Origin: Desulfosarcina cetonica JCM 12296
GTDB taxonomy: Bacteria; Desulfobacterota; Desulfobacteria; Desulfobacterales; Desulfosarcinaceae
Assembly (NCBI RefSeq): GCF_001311845.1
Contig: NZ_BBCC01000023.1
Location: 1 to 52,789, forward strand
Direction: 5' to 3'
Length of the DNA stretch: 52,789 bases
The notes below the pieces were generated by a model, which did not search any database, was not told the origin of the DNA, and saw nothing but the letters and a program-made list of their open reading frames with translations. How positions within the stretch are numbered: the first letter of the stretch is position 1; the number at the start of each line of letters is the position of its first letter. Positions 1-10,922 of the stretch are shown piece after piece. The position numbers were made by a program, and so were the translations under genes.

Positions 1-491
1 GCCCTTGCCGCCATGGTCAGGCACGTTTCCCCATTTGACCTGTTACTTTTCGGAACCCGCACGGCCGACAGCGATACCGGACAAGTGGGCCCCCAGACGG
101 CCGTTCTGCTTGACATCCCGATGGTGACCGGTGTGACCGGTTTTGACGCCACGGACAGCGCCCTTACCGTCGATCGCCAGATCGATGGTTTCCAGGAACG
201 GTATCAACTCAGCGCACCGGCGGCACTGACCATCCATCCTTCGGCCGCCCAACCGCGCGATCCGGCTTTGGTCGGCTTGGCGCGGCATTCGATACGATGT
301 CCGTAGCGCTCTTGGGCATCGCGGATGTGGGACTTGAGGCAAATCAGGTGGGCGACGCCGGCTCCCCCACGCGGGTGTTATCCATGAAAGCGGTGAAAAA
401 ACAGCGCACCTGCCAGTGGATTGAGGGGCCCCCGGCGGATCAGGCGGAAACCCTGGTTCAACAATTGGCCGACAAGGGTTTGATCGGCTAA
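1..491 (+). CDS. etfB: Electron transfer flavoprotein beta subunit, 5'-truncated by window edge, frame-broken
   Basis: This is the C-terminal two thirds of an EtfB, the AMP-binding subunit that with EtfA passes electrons from acyl-CoA dehydrogenases to the quinone pool or to bifurcating partners. Reading from base 1, the sequence contains GTRTADSDTGQVGPQ, the beta-subunit signature, and later HPSAAQPRDPALVGLA. The first frame then stops at about 306, while the conserved continuation (AFDTMSVALLGIADVGL, then GDAGSPTRVLS) is found in another frame up to the stop at 491. One base appears to be missing near 282, in the GCG/CGG repeat between the two parts. The true start lies outside the window. 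It precedes the EtfA fusion by 84 bp and is presumably co-transcribed with it. Confidence 0.88.
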
Positions 492-575
492 GGCTGGCGT
501 CAACCCCGGCACGCTTTCACCAGCGTTTCGTCAATACAAAAAGCGTCATTTAACGAAAAGACACACATAACGATC

Positions 576-2204
576 ATGACCAACGCAACGACCAACGAAA
601 TCTGGGTATTCGGGGACCTGCGCAGCGACGATTTACTGACCCTCAGCATGAAGGTGGTGGTCAAGGCAGCCGAACTGGCCCGCCAGACCGCTGACCGGGT
701 GATTCTGTTTGCCCTGAAAACAACCGCCGAACCGCTGTTAACCCTTGCCGCAGATGAAGCCTGCGCCGTACGCGAGGGCGGCATCGATGCGGAAGCCTTT
801 GCCTGGGGGGCCGATGAGGTCCTGTTTTTCGAAAACGATGCTTTCGCTTCTCCCATGGTGCATCCCTTTACCCATGTTCTCACGCCGCAGATCAAAGAGC
901 GACGCCCCCGCCTGGTGCTCTTTCCCCTGACCGATTTCGGCCGCGACCTGGCCGCGCGCACTGCCGCCGCATGCCGTGCCGGCTTGATGGCGGATTGCAT
1001 CGCCTTGAAGCAGGCAGAAGATGGGGCGATCGTCGGTCTATGCCCGGCCTGGGGCGGCGAGGTCATGGCTGAAATCACCTACGCCGCCGGTCACGGTACC
1101 GGGTTTGCCACCGTCCAACCCCATGGGGCTACCGGGACTTACGATCGGACGCGGTCCGGCCGCACCACACGCATCGGTGTGGACTGCCCGCCGCCGGCGG
1201 AAGGCATCCGCCGGATTTCCAGCCAACGCGCCCCGGTCAGTGCCGAGGATCTGGAAAACGCCCGTACCGTGGTGGTTGGCGGTGCCGGTCTGGGGACCAT
1301 CGAAAATTTCAGCGCCGTTCGTCAACTGGCTGCCGCACTGACCGGTCAGCTCGCCGCAACCCGCCCGCCGGTGCTCAACCATTGGATCGCCGAAGATCGG
1401 CTGATCGGCCAAACCGGAAAGACCGTGCGCCCTGACCTGCTGATCTCGGTGGGAACCTCGGGAGCCGTCCAGTACACGGCCGGCATCATGGACGCGGGAA
1501 CCATCGTCGCCATCAACCGCGATCCGGCCGCGCCGATTTTTCGTATCGCCGACATCGGCGTGGTGGCCGATGCCACCTCTTTCCTGCCCGTGTTGACCAC
1601 CCAGATCCAGCAGACGGTCATGCGTCGGTTGGCCGATGACATCTGTGTGGACGGGGCAACCCCGACGGAAAAGCGTGGATTCGGCGAAAAGATCAAACAC
1701 CTTCGCCAGGCGAAAAACTGGACCCGCGAGCAACTGGCCGATGCCACCGGTCAGACCCCGGAGTTCATCACCAGCGTCGAGTCGGGTGACGTTTCGCCAC
1801 CCGTCGCCTTTCTCTTACGCCTGTCCACGGCCTATGGTGTCGATCCGGGGATGTTTCTGCGCGAGGATGAGAAGGCTCAGATTCGCGACCAGCGCACGCA
1901 GGCTTACGTCAATCGGACCCGCAATTACTCCTATCAGACCTTGACCTCGGGCGCGGAACACGACCACCTCAGGGCCTTTATGATCACCATCGAGCCCCAT
2001 CATGATCACAAACCGGTGGCGTATAAGCACGATGGCGAAGAATTTATTTTTGTCATGGAGGGCAGGCTCCAGTTCACCCTGGGAAGCAAGGTGCACACGC
2101 TGAACCAGGGTGAGTCGATCCACTTCCACTCCAATACCCCGCATAAGCTGAAAAGTCTCTCTGCGGAAATCACCCGGTGTCTGGTCATCCTCTACACCCT
2201 GTAA
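576..2204 (+). CDS. etfA: EtfA fused to XRE helix-turn-helix and cupin domains
   Basis: This 542-residue protein has three parts. Residues 1 to about 350 are an electron transfer flavoprotein alpha subunit. The FAD-binding signature is visible as VGTSGAVQYTAGI, followed by IVAINRDPAAPIF and a GVVADA segment. Residues about 363-418 form an XRE-type helix-turn-helix (KIKHLRQAKNWTREQLADAT, then an SGDVSPPVAFLLRLS recognition region). Residues about 450-540 are a small cupin beta-barrel (EEFIFVMEGRLQFTLG, GESIHFHSNTPHK). Ordinary EtfA proteins end at about 320-350 residues, so the C-terminal 190 residues are a complete extra regulator of the widespread XRE-cupin type. The frame is open throughout with no break at the junction. 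Placement after etfB supports a working flavoprotein. A DNA-binding or redox-sensing role for the fusion is inference. The ATG at 576 has only a weak ribosome site. Confidence 0.88.
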   Translation: MTNATTNEIWVFGDLRSDDLLTLSMKVVVKAAELARQTADRVILFALKTTAEPLLTLAADEACAVREGGIDAEAFAWGADEVLFFENDAFASPMVHPFTHVLTPQIKERRPRLVLFPLTDFGRDLAARTAAACRAGLMADCIALKQAEDGAIVGLCPAWGGEVMAEITYAAGHGTGFATVQPHGATGTYDRTRSGRTTRIGVDCPPPAEGIRRISSQRAPVSAEDLENARTVVVGGAGLGTIENFSAVRQLAAALTGQLAATRPPVLNHWIAEDRLIGQTGKTVRPDLLISVGTSGAVQYTAGIMDAGTIVAINRDPAAPIFRIADIGVVADATSFLPVLTTQIQQTVMRRLADDICVDGATPTEKRGFGEKIKHLRQAKNWTREQLADATGQTPEFITSVESGDVSPPVAFLLRLSTAYGVDPGMFLREDEKAQIRDQRTQAYVNRTRNYSYQTLTSGAEHDHLRAFMITIEPHHDHKPVAYKHDGEEFIFVMEGRLQFTLGSKVHTLNQGESIHFHSNTPHKLKSLSAEITRCLVILYTL

Positions 2205-2294
2205 TCCGCAATATTGGAGGAGACCGCACGGAAGCATTTGCGGCAGAAAGCAGGTTTTCGGATCCGCAATAGCTAAAAACGATGACAGGCGGGC

Positions 2295-3434
2295 ATGGGC
2301 GCAGAACAGAAAAGGCCGTTGATCGGTGTCGGCATTATCGTCGTAAGGGACGGTCGCGTGCTGCTGGGCAAGCGCAAGAGCGCCCATGGCGCCGGAACGT
2401 GGCAATTTCCCGGCGGTCATCTTGAGTTTGGCGAATCCATCGAGGCGTGTGCGCGGCGTGAACTTTCCGAGGAAACCGGTCTGACGATCTCCCGATGGCG
2501 CTTGGGGCCGTTCACCAACGACATTTTCGAGAAAGAGCAGAAGCATTACGTCACCCTTTTCGTCATCGCCGAAACGACCGAAGGAGAGCCCATTGTCAAG
2601 GAGCCGCATAAGTGCGAGCGATGGGACTGGTTCCCGTGGTCGGCCATGCCCAAACCCCATTTTCTGCCCATCGTCAATCTTCTCAGGCAAAACTTCAGCA
2701 TTGCCGAAGTCGATCACCCGGCCGATGGCCTCATTCGTGAAATGGCCACCATGGCCAATGAAGCCAGGGCACGCCAGCTGAGCCGCTTCTTCAAGACCGG
2801 TCCGGGAGAGTATGGCGAAGGGGACCGATTTATCGGCATCAAGGTCCCCCAATTGCGCCAGCTGGCAAAAAGACACGCCGGTGCCGGCATGACCGTGATT
2901 GAAACCCTGCTGTGCGATCCGGTTCACGAACATCGCCAGCTGGCCCTGTTTCTTCTAATCGGTCGGTTTAAACGGGCGGTGCAACAGGAGCAGTCAGCCA
3001 TCGTCGACTTCTACCTGGCGCACACCCGTTGGATCAACAGTTGGGATCTGGTGGATTGCTCGGCCCACGTGATCCTGGGTGCATTTCTGCTGCAGCGGGA
3101 GCGGTCCGTCCTCTATCGGCTGGCGCGGTCTACCAGCTTGTGGGAACGCCGCATCGCCATCGTGGCGACCTTCCAGTTCATCCGCGCAGGCGAAATCGGT
3201 GAGACCCTGCAGTTGGCCGAACGCTTGTTGGCCGATCGGGCGGACCTGATTCACAAGGCCGTTGGCTGGATGCTGCGGGAAGCCGGCAAGCGGAACGAAA
3301 AAGCCCTCGTGGCCTTTCTGGAAACCCACGCACCGGAAATGCCGCGGACCATGCTGCGCTATGCCATTGAGCGGTTGCCCGAGCCCCGTCGCCAGGCGTT
3401 TTTGGTCCGCAGACCGAAACCGTCATCAAGTTAG
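2295..3434 (+). CDS. Nudix hydrolase - AlkD-like DNA alkylation repair fusion
   Basis: Residues 1 to about 135 are a Nudix hydrolase of the MTH1/NUDT15 kind. The Nudix box is complete: a Gly, then five residues to Glu, then REL-SEETGL (it begins GGHLEFGESIEACARREL). Residues about 150-370 resemble AlkD, the HEAT-like-repeat DNA glycosylase that removes bulky alkylpurines. The signature RWINSWDLVDCSAHVILG and the segment LWERRIAIVATFQFI are present, followed by LIHKAVGWMLREAGKR. Known family roles would pair cleaning of damaged nucleotides or nucleoside diphosphates with repair of alkylated bases in DNA. The two halves lie in one uninterrupted frame. The start ATG at 2295 fits the Nudix N-terminus. 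The gene ends 9 bp before the next start, so the two are probably co-expressed. Substrates are not readable from the sequence. Confidence 0.87.
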   Translation: MGAEQKRPLIGVGIIVVRDGRVLLGKRKSAHGAGTWQFPGGHLEFGESIEACARRELSEETGLTISRWRLGPFTNDIFEKEQKHYVTLFVIAETTEGEPIVKEPHKCERWDWFPWSAMPKPHFLPIVNLLRQNFSIAEVDHPADGLIREMATMANEARARQLSRFFKTGPGEYGEGDRFIGIKVPQLRQLAKRHAGAGMTVIETLLCDPVHEHRQLALFLLIGRFKRAVQQEQSAIVDFYLAHTRWINSWDLVDCSAHVILGAFLLQRERSVLYRLARSTSLWERRIAIVATFQFIRAGEIGETLQLAERLLADRADLIHKAVGWMLREAGKRNEKALVAFLETHAPEMPRTMLRYAIERLPEPRRQAFLVRRPKPSSS

Positions 3435-3443
3435 GATGCCATA

Positions 3444-4291
3444 ATGAACGTTTCCCCGGTCTCGATCCATGGCGGTCATAGCGGTGAGTTTTGCGGACAT
3501 GCGCACGATACCCTCGAAGCGGTGATCCAAGCCTATGTGCAAAAGGGCTTTGCCTGGGTCGGCATCACCGAACACATGCCACCGGCATCAGAGCGTTTTG
3601 TCTATCCCGAGGAGATCGATGCCGGGCTGGACGTTGATGCCCTGAAAACGCGTTTTGCCGCGTACATGCAAACCTGCCGGCAACTCCGGGACGCGTACCG
3701 GGACCGCATCCGGATTTATGTGGGTTTTGAGACCGAAACCTACACGGGAAGCATTGAACTGGCCCGGGAACTCATCACCACCTACGCACCCGATTACGTG
3801 GTCGGCTCCATGCACCACGTGGATGACCTGCCCTTTGATTCGAACGAAGACGATTATGCGGCGGCAGCCGCTCACTGCGGTGGTATCGATGGTTTGTATG
3901 CCCGCTATTTCGATCAGCAGTACGAGATGATCCAGGCGCTCAATCCGCGGGTGGTGGGCCACTTGGACATTATCCGGATTTTCGATCCGGACTACCGTTC
4001 CCGGATGATCAAACCGGTCATCTGGGAGAAAATCATGCGCAACCTGGAATTGATCCAATCCCTTGACCTGATCCTCGATTTCAACCTTCGTCCGCTGACA
4101 AAAGGCGCGGATGAGCGTACCTGTGTGCGCCGATCCTCAAAGCGGCCGCCCGGTTAGGGATTGATGTCGTTCCGGGTGACGATTCTCACGGTGTGGATAC
4201 GATCGGTATCCACATGCAAAGGGCGGTTGATCTTCTCCAACGCGCCGGTTTGGGAACGGACTGGCGGCTCCCCGTCCATACGCCGCGGTAG
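3444..4291 (+). CDS. hisJ: HisJ-type histidinol-phosphatase (PHP family), frame-broken
   Basis: PHP-superfamily metal-dependent phosphatase resembling HisJ, which makes histidinol from histidinol phosphate. Metal-site motifs are visible: HGGHSGEFCGHA near the N-terminus, GITEHMP at about residue 35, GSMHHVDDLP at about 115, and VVGHLDIIRIF at about 175. The annotated frame runs off at 4157 with a nonsense tail. The conserved C-terminus (YLCAPILKAAARLGIDVV, then PGDDSHGVDTIG and RLPVHTPR) continues in another frame to a stop at 4291. One base is apparently missing at about 4116. Restored length is about 282 residues, normal for the family. Family members can act on other phosphomonoesters, so the exact substrate is open. 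An AGGA ribosome site precedes the ATG. Confidence 0.82.
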
Positions 4292-4752
4292 CGCAAGCGC
4301 ATCACTGCGATCCTCATTCATCCTCTATAAGATGACCCCGGTCGCCGCCATCCGTATTTTCACGGCCATCCAATGTCTCGCACGCGTCACATTCCTCAAT
4401 TTTTTTCGGGAAAGCCGGCTGGCACGCTTTCGCCGGTCTCCTCCCTGGCGTCGTTCCGGATGATATCCCGGAGAATGAATCCAGCGCCGATCGATTCCCG
4501 TCCGACGGGAACCGCATGTTGACCTGTCGTTATTTTGATTATCGTCCATCGACCACGCTTTCGATCGTTGTCGCTCAATTCGCCGGGCCATCCATCTGGA
4601 TACCGGGCCGTTCAAAACCTGGTAGACCGGCATTCAGTCGGCATTGGCGTGCGTCAATAAGCATGAAATCGCCCCCCCGCCATCTCACCGGAATCTGCTT
4701 TAACATGCCACAAGCAGTCGAGTAAATCAATTTTTAGTGATATTTTGGTAGC

Positions 4753-4781
4753 TTGACATTTATCCAGGCTTCCATTATGCT
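4753..4781 (+). promoter_or_regulatory. Candidate sigma70 promoter
   Basis: TTGACA at 4753-4758 and TATGCT at 4776-4781 are separated by exactly 17 bases, inside an AT-rich patch and pointing toward the winged-helix gene at 5057. If used, the transcript would carry a leader of about 270 bases that includes the 12-bp inverted repeat. Confidence 0.5.
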
Positions 4782-4931
4782 CTTTCTCAAAGGCGTTGCA
4801 TTTTGGGTTTCGTTTGTTCTCACGTAACGTATCGGCTATTTGAAATAAAGCTGCATGATCCTTCTCAGCTCGGCAACGTCCGGCCGATTGCCGGTCTTCC
4901 GGCGATTGGGTCGAATAACGGCAAAATCAAC

Positions 4932-4985
4932 CGCACTGCCGTTCAGCGACTGAGGAAGTATGCCAAATGATGAAACGGCAGTGCG
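4932..4985. repeat. Perfect 12-bp inverted repeat in the 5' leader
   Basis: CGCACTGCCGTT at 4932-4943 is mirrored exactly by AACGGCAGTGCG at 4974-4985, with a 30-base spacer. It lies between the candidate promoter and the winged-helix gene. It could be a leader hairpin, a binding site for the encoded DNA-binding protein, or the ends of a lost insertion. Confidence 0.55.
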
Positions 4986-5056
4986 TTCTTTCTCCATATA
5001 TATCGTCTCAGGAGGAAAGGTCTTTTTCACCCCCTTTTACATGGAGGACGCAGGTC

Positions 5057-5401
5057 ATGAAAAAACTAGCCCGAGAGTTGAAAACCATCGCCCGACAGCT
5101 TGAAAGCCTCTCCCAAAAGACTGAAAGCATGGCCACGGCATTTGAAGCAGACCCCGCGACTCAAGCCCCGGCGAAAAAAGGGGGGCGTACCCGGGTGGCC
5201 AAAACCAAAGCTGCAGGAACAACACCGACCGATCAGGTACTTGCCATCATGAAACGATTTAAGAAGGGAATTACCGTGGAGTCCTTGAGAGGCAAGTCCG
5301 GCCTGAACGAGAAACAGATCAGTAATATTGTTCACCGCGCCTGCAAGAAGGGAAAAATGAAACGCATTGGTCGGGGTGTTTACTCTGTGTATGATTCATG
5401 A
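5057..5401 (+). CDS. Small coiled-coil / winged-helix DNA-binding-like protein
   Basis: 114 residues from the ATG at 5057, which sits behind a strong GGAGG site. A start at 4967 is possible but would add an unlikely N-terminus. Residues 1-30 form a charged helix with heptad-like spacing (MKKLARELKTIARQLESL). Residues about 38-60 are an Ala/Lys/Thr-rich linker like those of histone-H1-like proteins. Residues about 60-114 resemble a winged helix (TDQVLAIMKRFKKGITVESL, NEKQISNIVHRACKKGKMKR, ending GRGVYSVYDS). The domain pattern suggests a nucleoid-associated or regulatory DNA-binding protein. I know small proteins of this build in Deltaproteobacteria but no named function. Its leader is long and holds an inverted repeat. 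Confidence 0.75.
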   Translation: MKKLARELKTIARQLESLSQKTESMATAFEADPATQAPAKKGGRTRVAKTKAAGTTPTDQVLAIMKRFKKGITVESLRGKSGLNEKQISNIVHRACKKGKMKRIGRGVYSVYDS

Positions 5402-5587
5402 TCCGTTCACCGGACGACAGCATCGCCCGGACCGCTGAATATGGTTTTTTTATTGATACATCCTGTTATTGTGTGGTAACCGATCGTCGGGTCGGATAGG
5501 TCTTGCGCACAAATGGGGAATACCGCTGTACGGCGGCAGCCAATGTTCGAGACCGGGATTTTCACTTATTTTAAGGAGGCTGCAGAA

Positions 5588-5791
5588 ATGGCTAACGGTG
5601 TTGTAAAATGGTTCAGTGACAAAAAGGGGTTTGGTTTCATCGAACAAGAAGGAGGTCAGGGCGACATCTTTGTTCATTTTTCTTCAATCAAAGCCGATGG
5701 ATTCAAAACACTGGCGGAAGGTGATCGCGTGACCTTCGATGTGGAACAAACCGACCGTGGCCCCGCTGCTGCCAATGTGGTCCGATTGTAA
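5588..5791 (+). CDS. cspA: CspA-family cold-shock protein
   Basis: 67-residue single OB-fold nucleic-acid chaperone. Both RNA-binding motifs are present: [15 protein letters not shown] (RNP1) and DIFVHFSSI (RNP2). The start is ATG 5588 behind AAGGAGG. A longer frame from 5513 exists, but its extra N-terminus does not match the family. The gap of about 185 bases after the previous stop could hold its own promoter and the structured leader typical of cold-shock genes. A strong terminator follows. Confidence 0.95.
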   Translation: MANGVVKWFSDKKGFGFIEQEGGQGDIFVHFSSIKADGFKTLAEGDRVTFDVEQTDRGPAAANVVRL

Positions 5792-5812
5792 TCAATAGAT
5801 AAAGCCATCTTC

Positions 5813-5850
5813 AAGAACGCATCCTGATGCAGGATGCCGTTCTTGTTTTT
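5813..5850 (+). terminator. Rho-independent terminator after the cold-shock gene
   Basis: AAGAACGCATCCTG (5813-5826) pairs with CAGGATG-C-CGTTCTT (5830-5844) with one bulged C and a three-base loop, followed by GTTTTT. It ends the csp transcript and separates it from the convergent gdhA. Confidence 0.85.
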
Positions 5851-5898
5851 AGGTTGCCGGAAATCAGGCCGTTGTTCCTTGGAAGGGGCTGGTTGAGT

Positions 5899-7247
<1,349 letters not shown>

Positions 7248-7281
7248 GTTTTTTTCCTCCCCCATTTTCAGAGTCTTTTGG

Positions 7282-10250
7282 TTAAACAATAACACACTGC
7301 GACCGTCGTCCGTCAACTTTCAGGGTCACCGGATCTTCCAGGCGTACATGGGCAACATAGGTCAGGTCGCTTTGACGCGGCAGCGACGTCAGCCAATCCC
7401 AGTCCAGCCGGCCACCGGCATGCGTTGAGACGGTGATGTAATTGATGCCCAGGGTGGTTATGTTGTGAAAAAAATGGGACCCCTGCGACAGCTCGGCGAC
7501 GAGTTTGTCCGACTCGGTCTCAATCATGGCACCGACACCGGAAATATCGGCCCAGGCCACCGGAATTCCCAGCCATCGGTCCGCCGACCCCCAGCGGCCC
7601 GGCCCGATCAGCAGGTATTTGCGTTTTTGGTTGACCAAAGCGGCGTTGAGCCTGGCAATTTCACGCGCGATCAATGCGGTTTTGCCCGGATCGAAGCTTT
7701 CCGGCTTGACGAAAAGAATGTCAGCCATGTCCTCCTTGACCGCATTGCCCAACGCCATGGGGGAAAAGCAACGCGACCGCGCAATCTCTTCGGCGGAAAT
7801 GTCGACCTGTTCCAGTTCGGCGCGGGCGGTCATGGGCCGGATCTGGAGGAAGGCAAACTCGGGAGATGCATCGGGGCCGGGCAAGTTAACCGAGAACTCG
7901 ATCTCCACCGGGCAGCCCATGCCCTGCTCGCCGAGCTTGAGAAGATCCTGGATGATGCCCGCCAGAGGGAATTCGTTGTATTTAAGAATATGCGCAAATG
8001 TCAGGACGCGTATACCCGGGATATGGACCGTATCCCGGATGCGGTGTTCGTCGGGCACATAGGTACTGGCCAAGAGCTGCAAGGGGAGTTCGTCATCGGC
8101 CTCGGCCACTTCGCGGTGCCACAGGCAAGCCGCATCATTGGCGGCCAGCGAATGGCATCGGCCCTCCATCTTAAGGGCATAAAAGAAGCGTTGCGCGTTT
8201 TCGAGGATATCGTCCACCGTGGAGCGCTGGGGGAGCAGTTGAGGGTGAACCGGTGAAAAGCGCAGGGTTTTCTCGCCTTCCACGACGGTCTTGCCGAGCC
8301 CCATGGCGATGGTCACGATCCCCTCCTCGGGTTTCATCCGCGCGAAGGGGTAGTAGTTATAGGACTGGGCCACGCCGGAAATCGCTGGATAAAAGCTGTC
8401 GTGATAGCGTGAACCCACCAGTTTCTGGATGATCACCGCCATCTGCTCTTCTTCGGTGCGGTGACCGACCCGTTTGGAGAAAGCCTTGGGTCCCCGATAA
8501 TAGGTGGATGCATAAACCAGCTTGATGGCATGGATCAGATGCTCGAGTCGGCGCTCCAGATCCGGGCTGTCATTGCTGATCATGTAAGTGCGATAAAGGC
8601 CGGCGTAGGCCCTGAACTGGGCGTCTTCCAACAGACTGGAAGAACGGACGGCCAGTGGATAGGTCACCTGGGCCAGGTAGTCACGCAGCTTGGCTTCGAT
8701 CCAGCCCGGAAATTGACAGTTCACGAAAATCGCGGCAATCTCCTCATCGGGAAGATCCGCCTTGGAGAGGTAGCGCAACTGATTGTCTTCCACGAAGGAT
8801 TCGAAGCCATCCGTGGTGATCACCAGGGTCTGGGGAACGACAATCTCCACACCCGGATAATGCTCGCCCACCTCGGGATGCTGCCGCAACAAAGCGGTGA
8901 TGAAGGCCATCCCCCTGGCCTTGCCCCCCAGCGAGCCCTTGCCGATCTTGAAGAATTCGGTATCAAAATCGGCATCGGCCGTATCGAAGTCAGCGACAAT
9001 ACCCTTTTGACGCCGCTTGCGCCGGGCGGCAATCATTTCCACCAGATGGTGACGATGGCTGTTCACATCGGTGAAGTCGCCATCGTTGATCGGCCGGACT
9101 TCGGCGGCCAGCGCCATTTCCGTACGGGCAAACAGCCAGCGCGAAAAGTCATTGCGGTTGCAATGGTAGCGGAAAGCGGCCTCTGGGATGGTGAGCAGAT
9201 GCTGCTCCAGCGCCTTGAGGTTGGAAGCGCGCCCGATCTCCACGCCATCGGGCATGCGAAAAACGAAATCGCCGAATCCCAGATAGGTTTTGAAAAAAAG
9301 ACGCACGTCCTGGTGCAGGGTATCGGAATTCTTGTCCACGAAGGCCGCCGGCAGCAATGCCGCCTTGGTGGCGTTGGCCGATTCCGAGCTGGTCAACAGC
9401 AGGGGGATATCGAAACGCCGGGCCTTGACATGGCGGAGGAAATACACGCCGGCAGATTCATCGAGTTGGCCGCCCCGTGAGAAGCGCACATCCGAAATGA
9501 CGCCGAGAACAAAGGATTCGTAGCGTTCGTAAAGGGCGACGGCCTCTTCGTAGTCGCTGGCGACCAGAATCTTGGGTCGCGCCCGCATGGTGACCAGACG
9601 ATGCTCTTCATTCAGGGTCCCCTCCATCACCGCCTGGGTCTGAAAGACCAGTTCGCGATATAGAATCGGCAGGAGGGAGGAAAGGTAATAGGGTGAATCC
9701 TCAACAAAGAGAATGACCCGCACGCCGAGCGATGCGGTATCCGCCTCCACGTTCATGCGGTCCTCGACGCTCTTGATCAGGGCGACGAGGATATCGGTGT
9801 TGCCGGACCAGATAAAGGTCCGGTCGATGCCCGGCGCGTTTTGCGGCTCGATCACCTCCGGCGAAGGAATCGCATCATGGGCCAACAGAATCACCGGCAG
9901 CCCGGGGACTTTTTTTTGATTTTGTGCCCCAGCGCGGCGGCGCCCATATCGGCCAGGCGCGGCATGGTGACAACCATATCGAAAGGTTTGGCGTCCAGCG
10001 CCGACAGGGCTTCTTCAGCGGATGAGACCCAAGTCAGGCGCGGGGGCTGGCTGAGGTTCAGGCCGCGGTACTCATTGACGATCCGCTCGGATAACCGGCA
10101 GTCGTCCTCCATGATCCAGGCGTCGTAAGGTGTCGAAACCAGAAGAATATCACGCACCTTGCAGGCCATCAGTTCATGAAACTGCTTGAACCGATAATCG
10201 GACTCGCGACAACCGGATTCCCTAGGATAAGGTTTGTTCGTCACGGCCAT
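7282..10250 (-). CDS. Receiver-like / PEP-synthase-type ATP-grasp protein, frame-broken
   Basis: About 989 residues when restored. The first ~230 residues resemble one or two receiver-like folds (RDILLVSTPYDAWIMEDD, then RVILFVEDSPYYLSSLL and VLGVISDVRFSRGG). The centre (from about residue 330) is a pyruvate/PEP-synthase N-terminal ATP-grasp domain (GSLGGKARGMAFITALL, PLAVRSSSLLEDAQFRAYAG, IVTIAMGLGKTVVEGE). The C-terminus ends in a segment with YLLIGPGRWGSADRWLG. I see neither the swivelling phosphohistidine motif nor the C-terminal PEP-binding barrel, so it is unlikely to be a normal PEP synthase. The two frames join at a run of eight T (9910-9917, A on the coding strand), where one base seems lost. 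ATG 10250 is my start choice; the ribosome site is weak. A signalling or ATP-dependent phosphotransfer role is inference. Confidence 0.78.
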
Positions 10251-10466
10251 GAATCCACGATCTTTCTTCCTTGGATGAGCAAAGCGGTGTTCCCCTGCCC
10301 TTGTCAGCGGTTCCGGCATGAAGCAACAAAGGCGTTTGGCGCTGCCCCCTTGTATCGCCAAGCCATGGATCCGATCCCTCAGGCGTGTTGATCATAACCA
10401 AAATCACGGCAAAAGGAAACCGTGGGATTCGCTTGCCCGGCCCCCGGATCCGATATTCGCTTCAGG

Positions 10467-10895
10467 TCACTGGGAATTCAATTGCGCCAGACGTCGGCCT
10501 CTTTTCTTGGCCAACGATGTCAGCGCCCGGGAGACTTCCGGCAGCGCACGGATTTTCTCGGCGGCATCTGTGTAATAGCGGATGGCACGCGCCTCGCGGG
10601 AAAGCGCCGCCGGCAGAATGGCCGTCGGATCCATATGGACGGCATCGGCGGTTGGAACCTGATAACGGGTACGCTCGAAATCTTGAATCGGCTCGAGGAT
10701 CATCTCGGTGACATTCTCCCGACGCGTGCGTTGAACCAAGGATACATTTTTCTTATTTTCCTTGGCCAGCGTCGTGTAAAGCGCTTTTCGGGGAGCGTCG
10801 GGCACCGCAGCGGCGGCGGCCTCGTAGAAAGTCATGTCCGTTTGCTCCAGCGTTTCGGCAAAGTTCAAGATGGCACCAAAATTGGTCAGGGGCAT
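10467..10895 (-). CDS. Ferritin-like / rubrerythrin-type helical protein
   Basis: 142 residues, largely helical. It starts at ATG 10895 behind GGAGG rather than at the GTG one codon earlier. Two helices carry paired acidic and aromatic residues like a ferritin-like fold: FAETLEQTDMTFYEAAAAA near the N-terminus and SREARAIRYYTDAAEKIRAL near residue 105. A complete two-fold ExxH iron site is not obvious, so metal binding is uncertain. It starts 27 bp after the dehydrogenase stop, so the two are likely co-transcribed. It could be a stress or rubrerythrin-related protein, or a helical protein without metal. Confidence 0.65.
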   Translation of the reverse strand: MPLTNFGAILNFAETLEQTDMTFYEAAAAAVPDAPRKALYTTLAKENKKNVSLVQRTRRENVTEMILEPIQDFERTRYQVPTADAVHMDPTAILPAALSREARAIRYYTDAAEKIRALPEVSRALTSLAKKRGRRLAQLNSQ

Positions 10896-10922
10896 CACAT
10901 CCTCCGATCGTTGGGTCGATTG

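Larger units (their letters stand above)
4292..5056 (+). other. Mostly non-coding stretch upstream of the small winged-helix gene
   Basis: No convincing gene in 765 bases. The open frames here (for example about 4314-4633 on the minus strand and 4516-4725 on the plus strand) have no recognisable motifs. From about 4730 the sequence becomes AT-richer. It holds a sigma70-like promoter (4753-4781), a perfect 12-bp inverted repeat (4932-4943 with 4974-4985) and a good ribosome site just before 5057. A 64-codon minus-strand frame at 4836-5030 is possible but unsupported. Confidence 0.5.

Noticed and set aside
4836..5030. 64-codon minus-strand frame with an Arg/Asp-rich C-terminus
   Set aside because: No ribosome site or family motif, and it overlaps the leader and inverted repeat of the plus-strand winged-helix gene.
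5851..5866. AGGTTGCCGGAAAT matching the end of repeat copy A
   Set aside because: Only 14 bases, with no inverted partner or interior nearby; likely chance.
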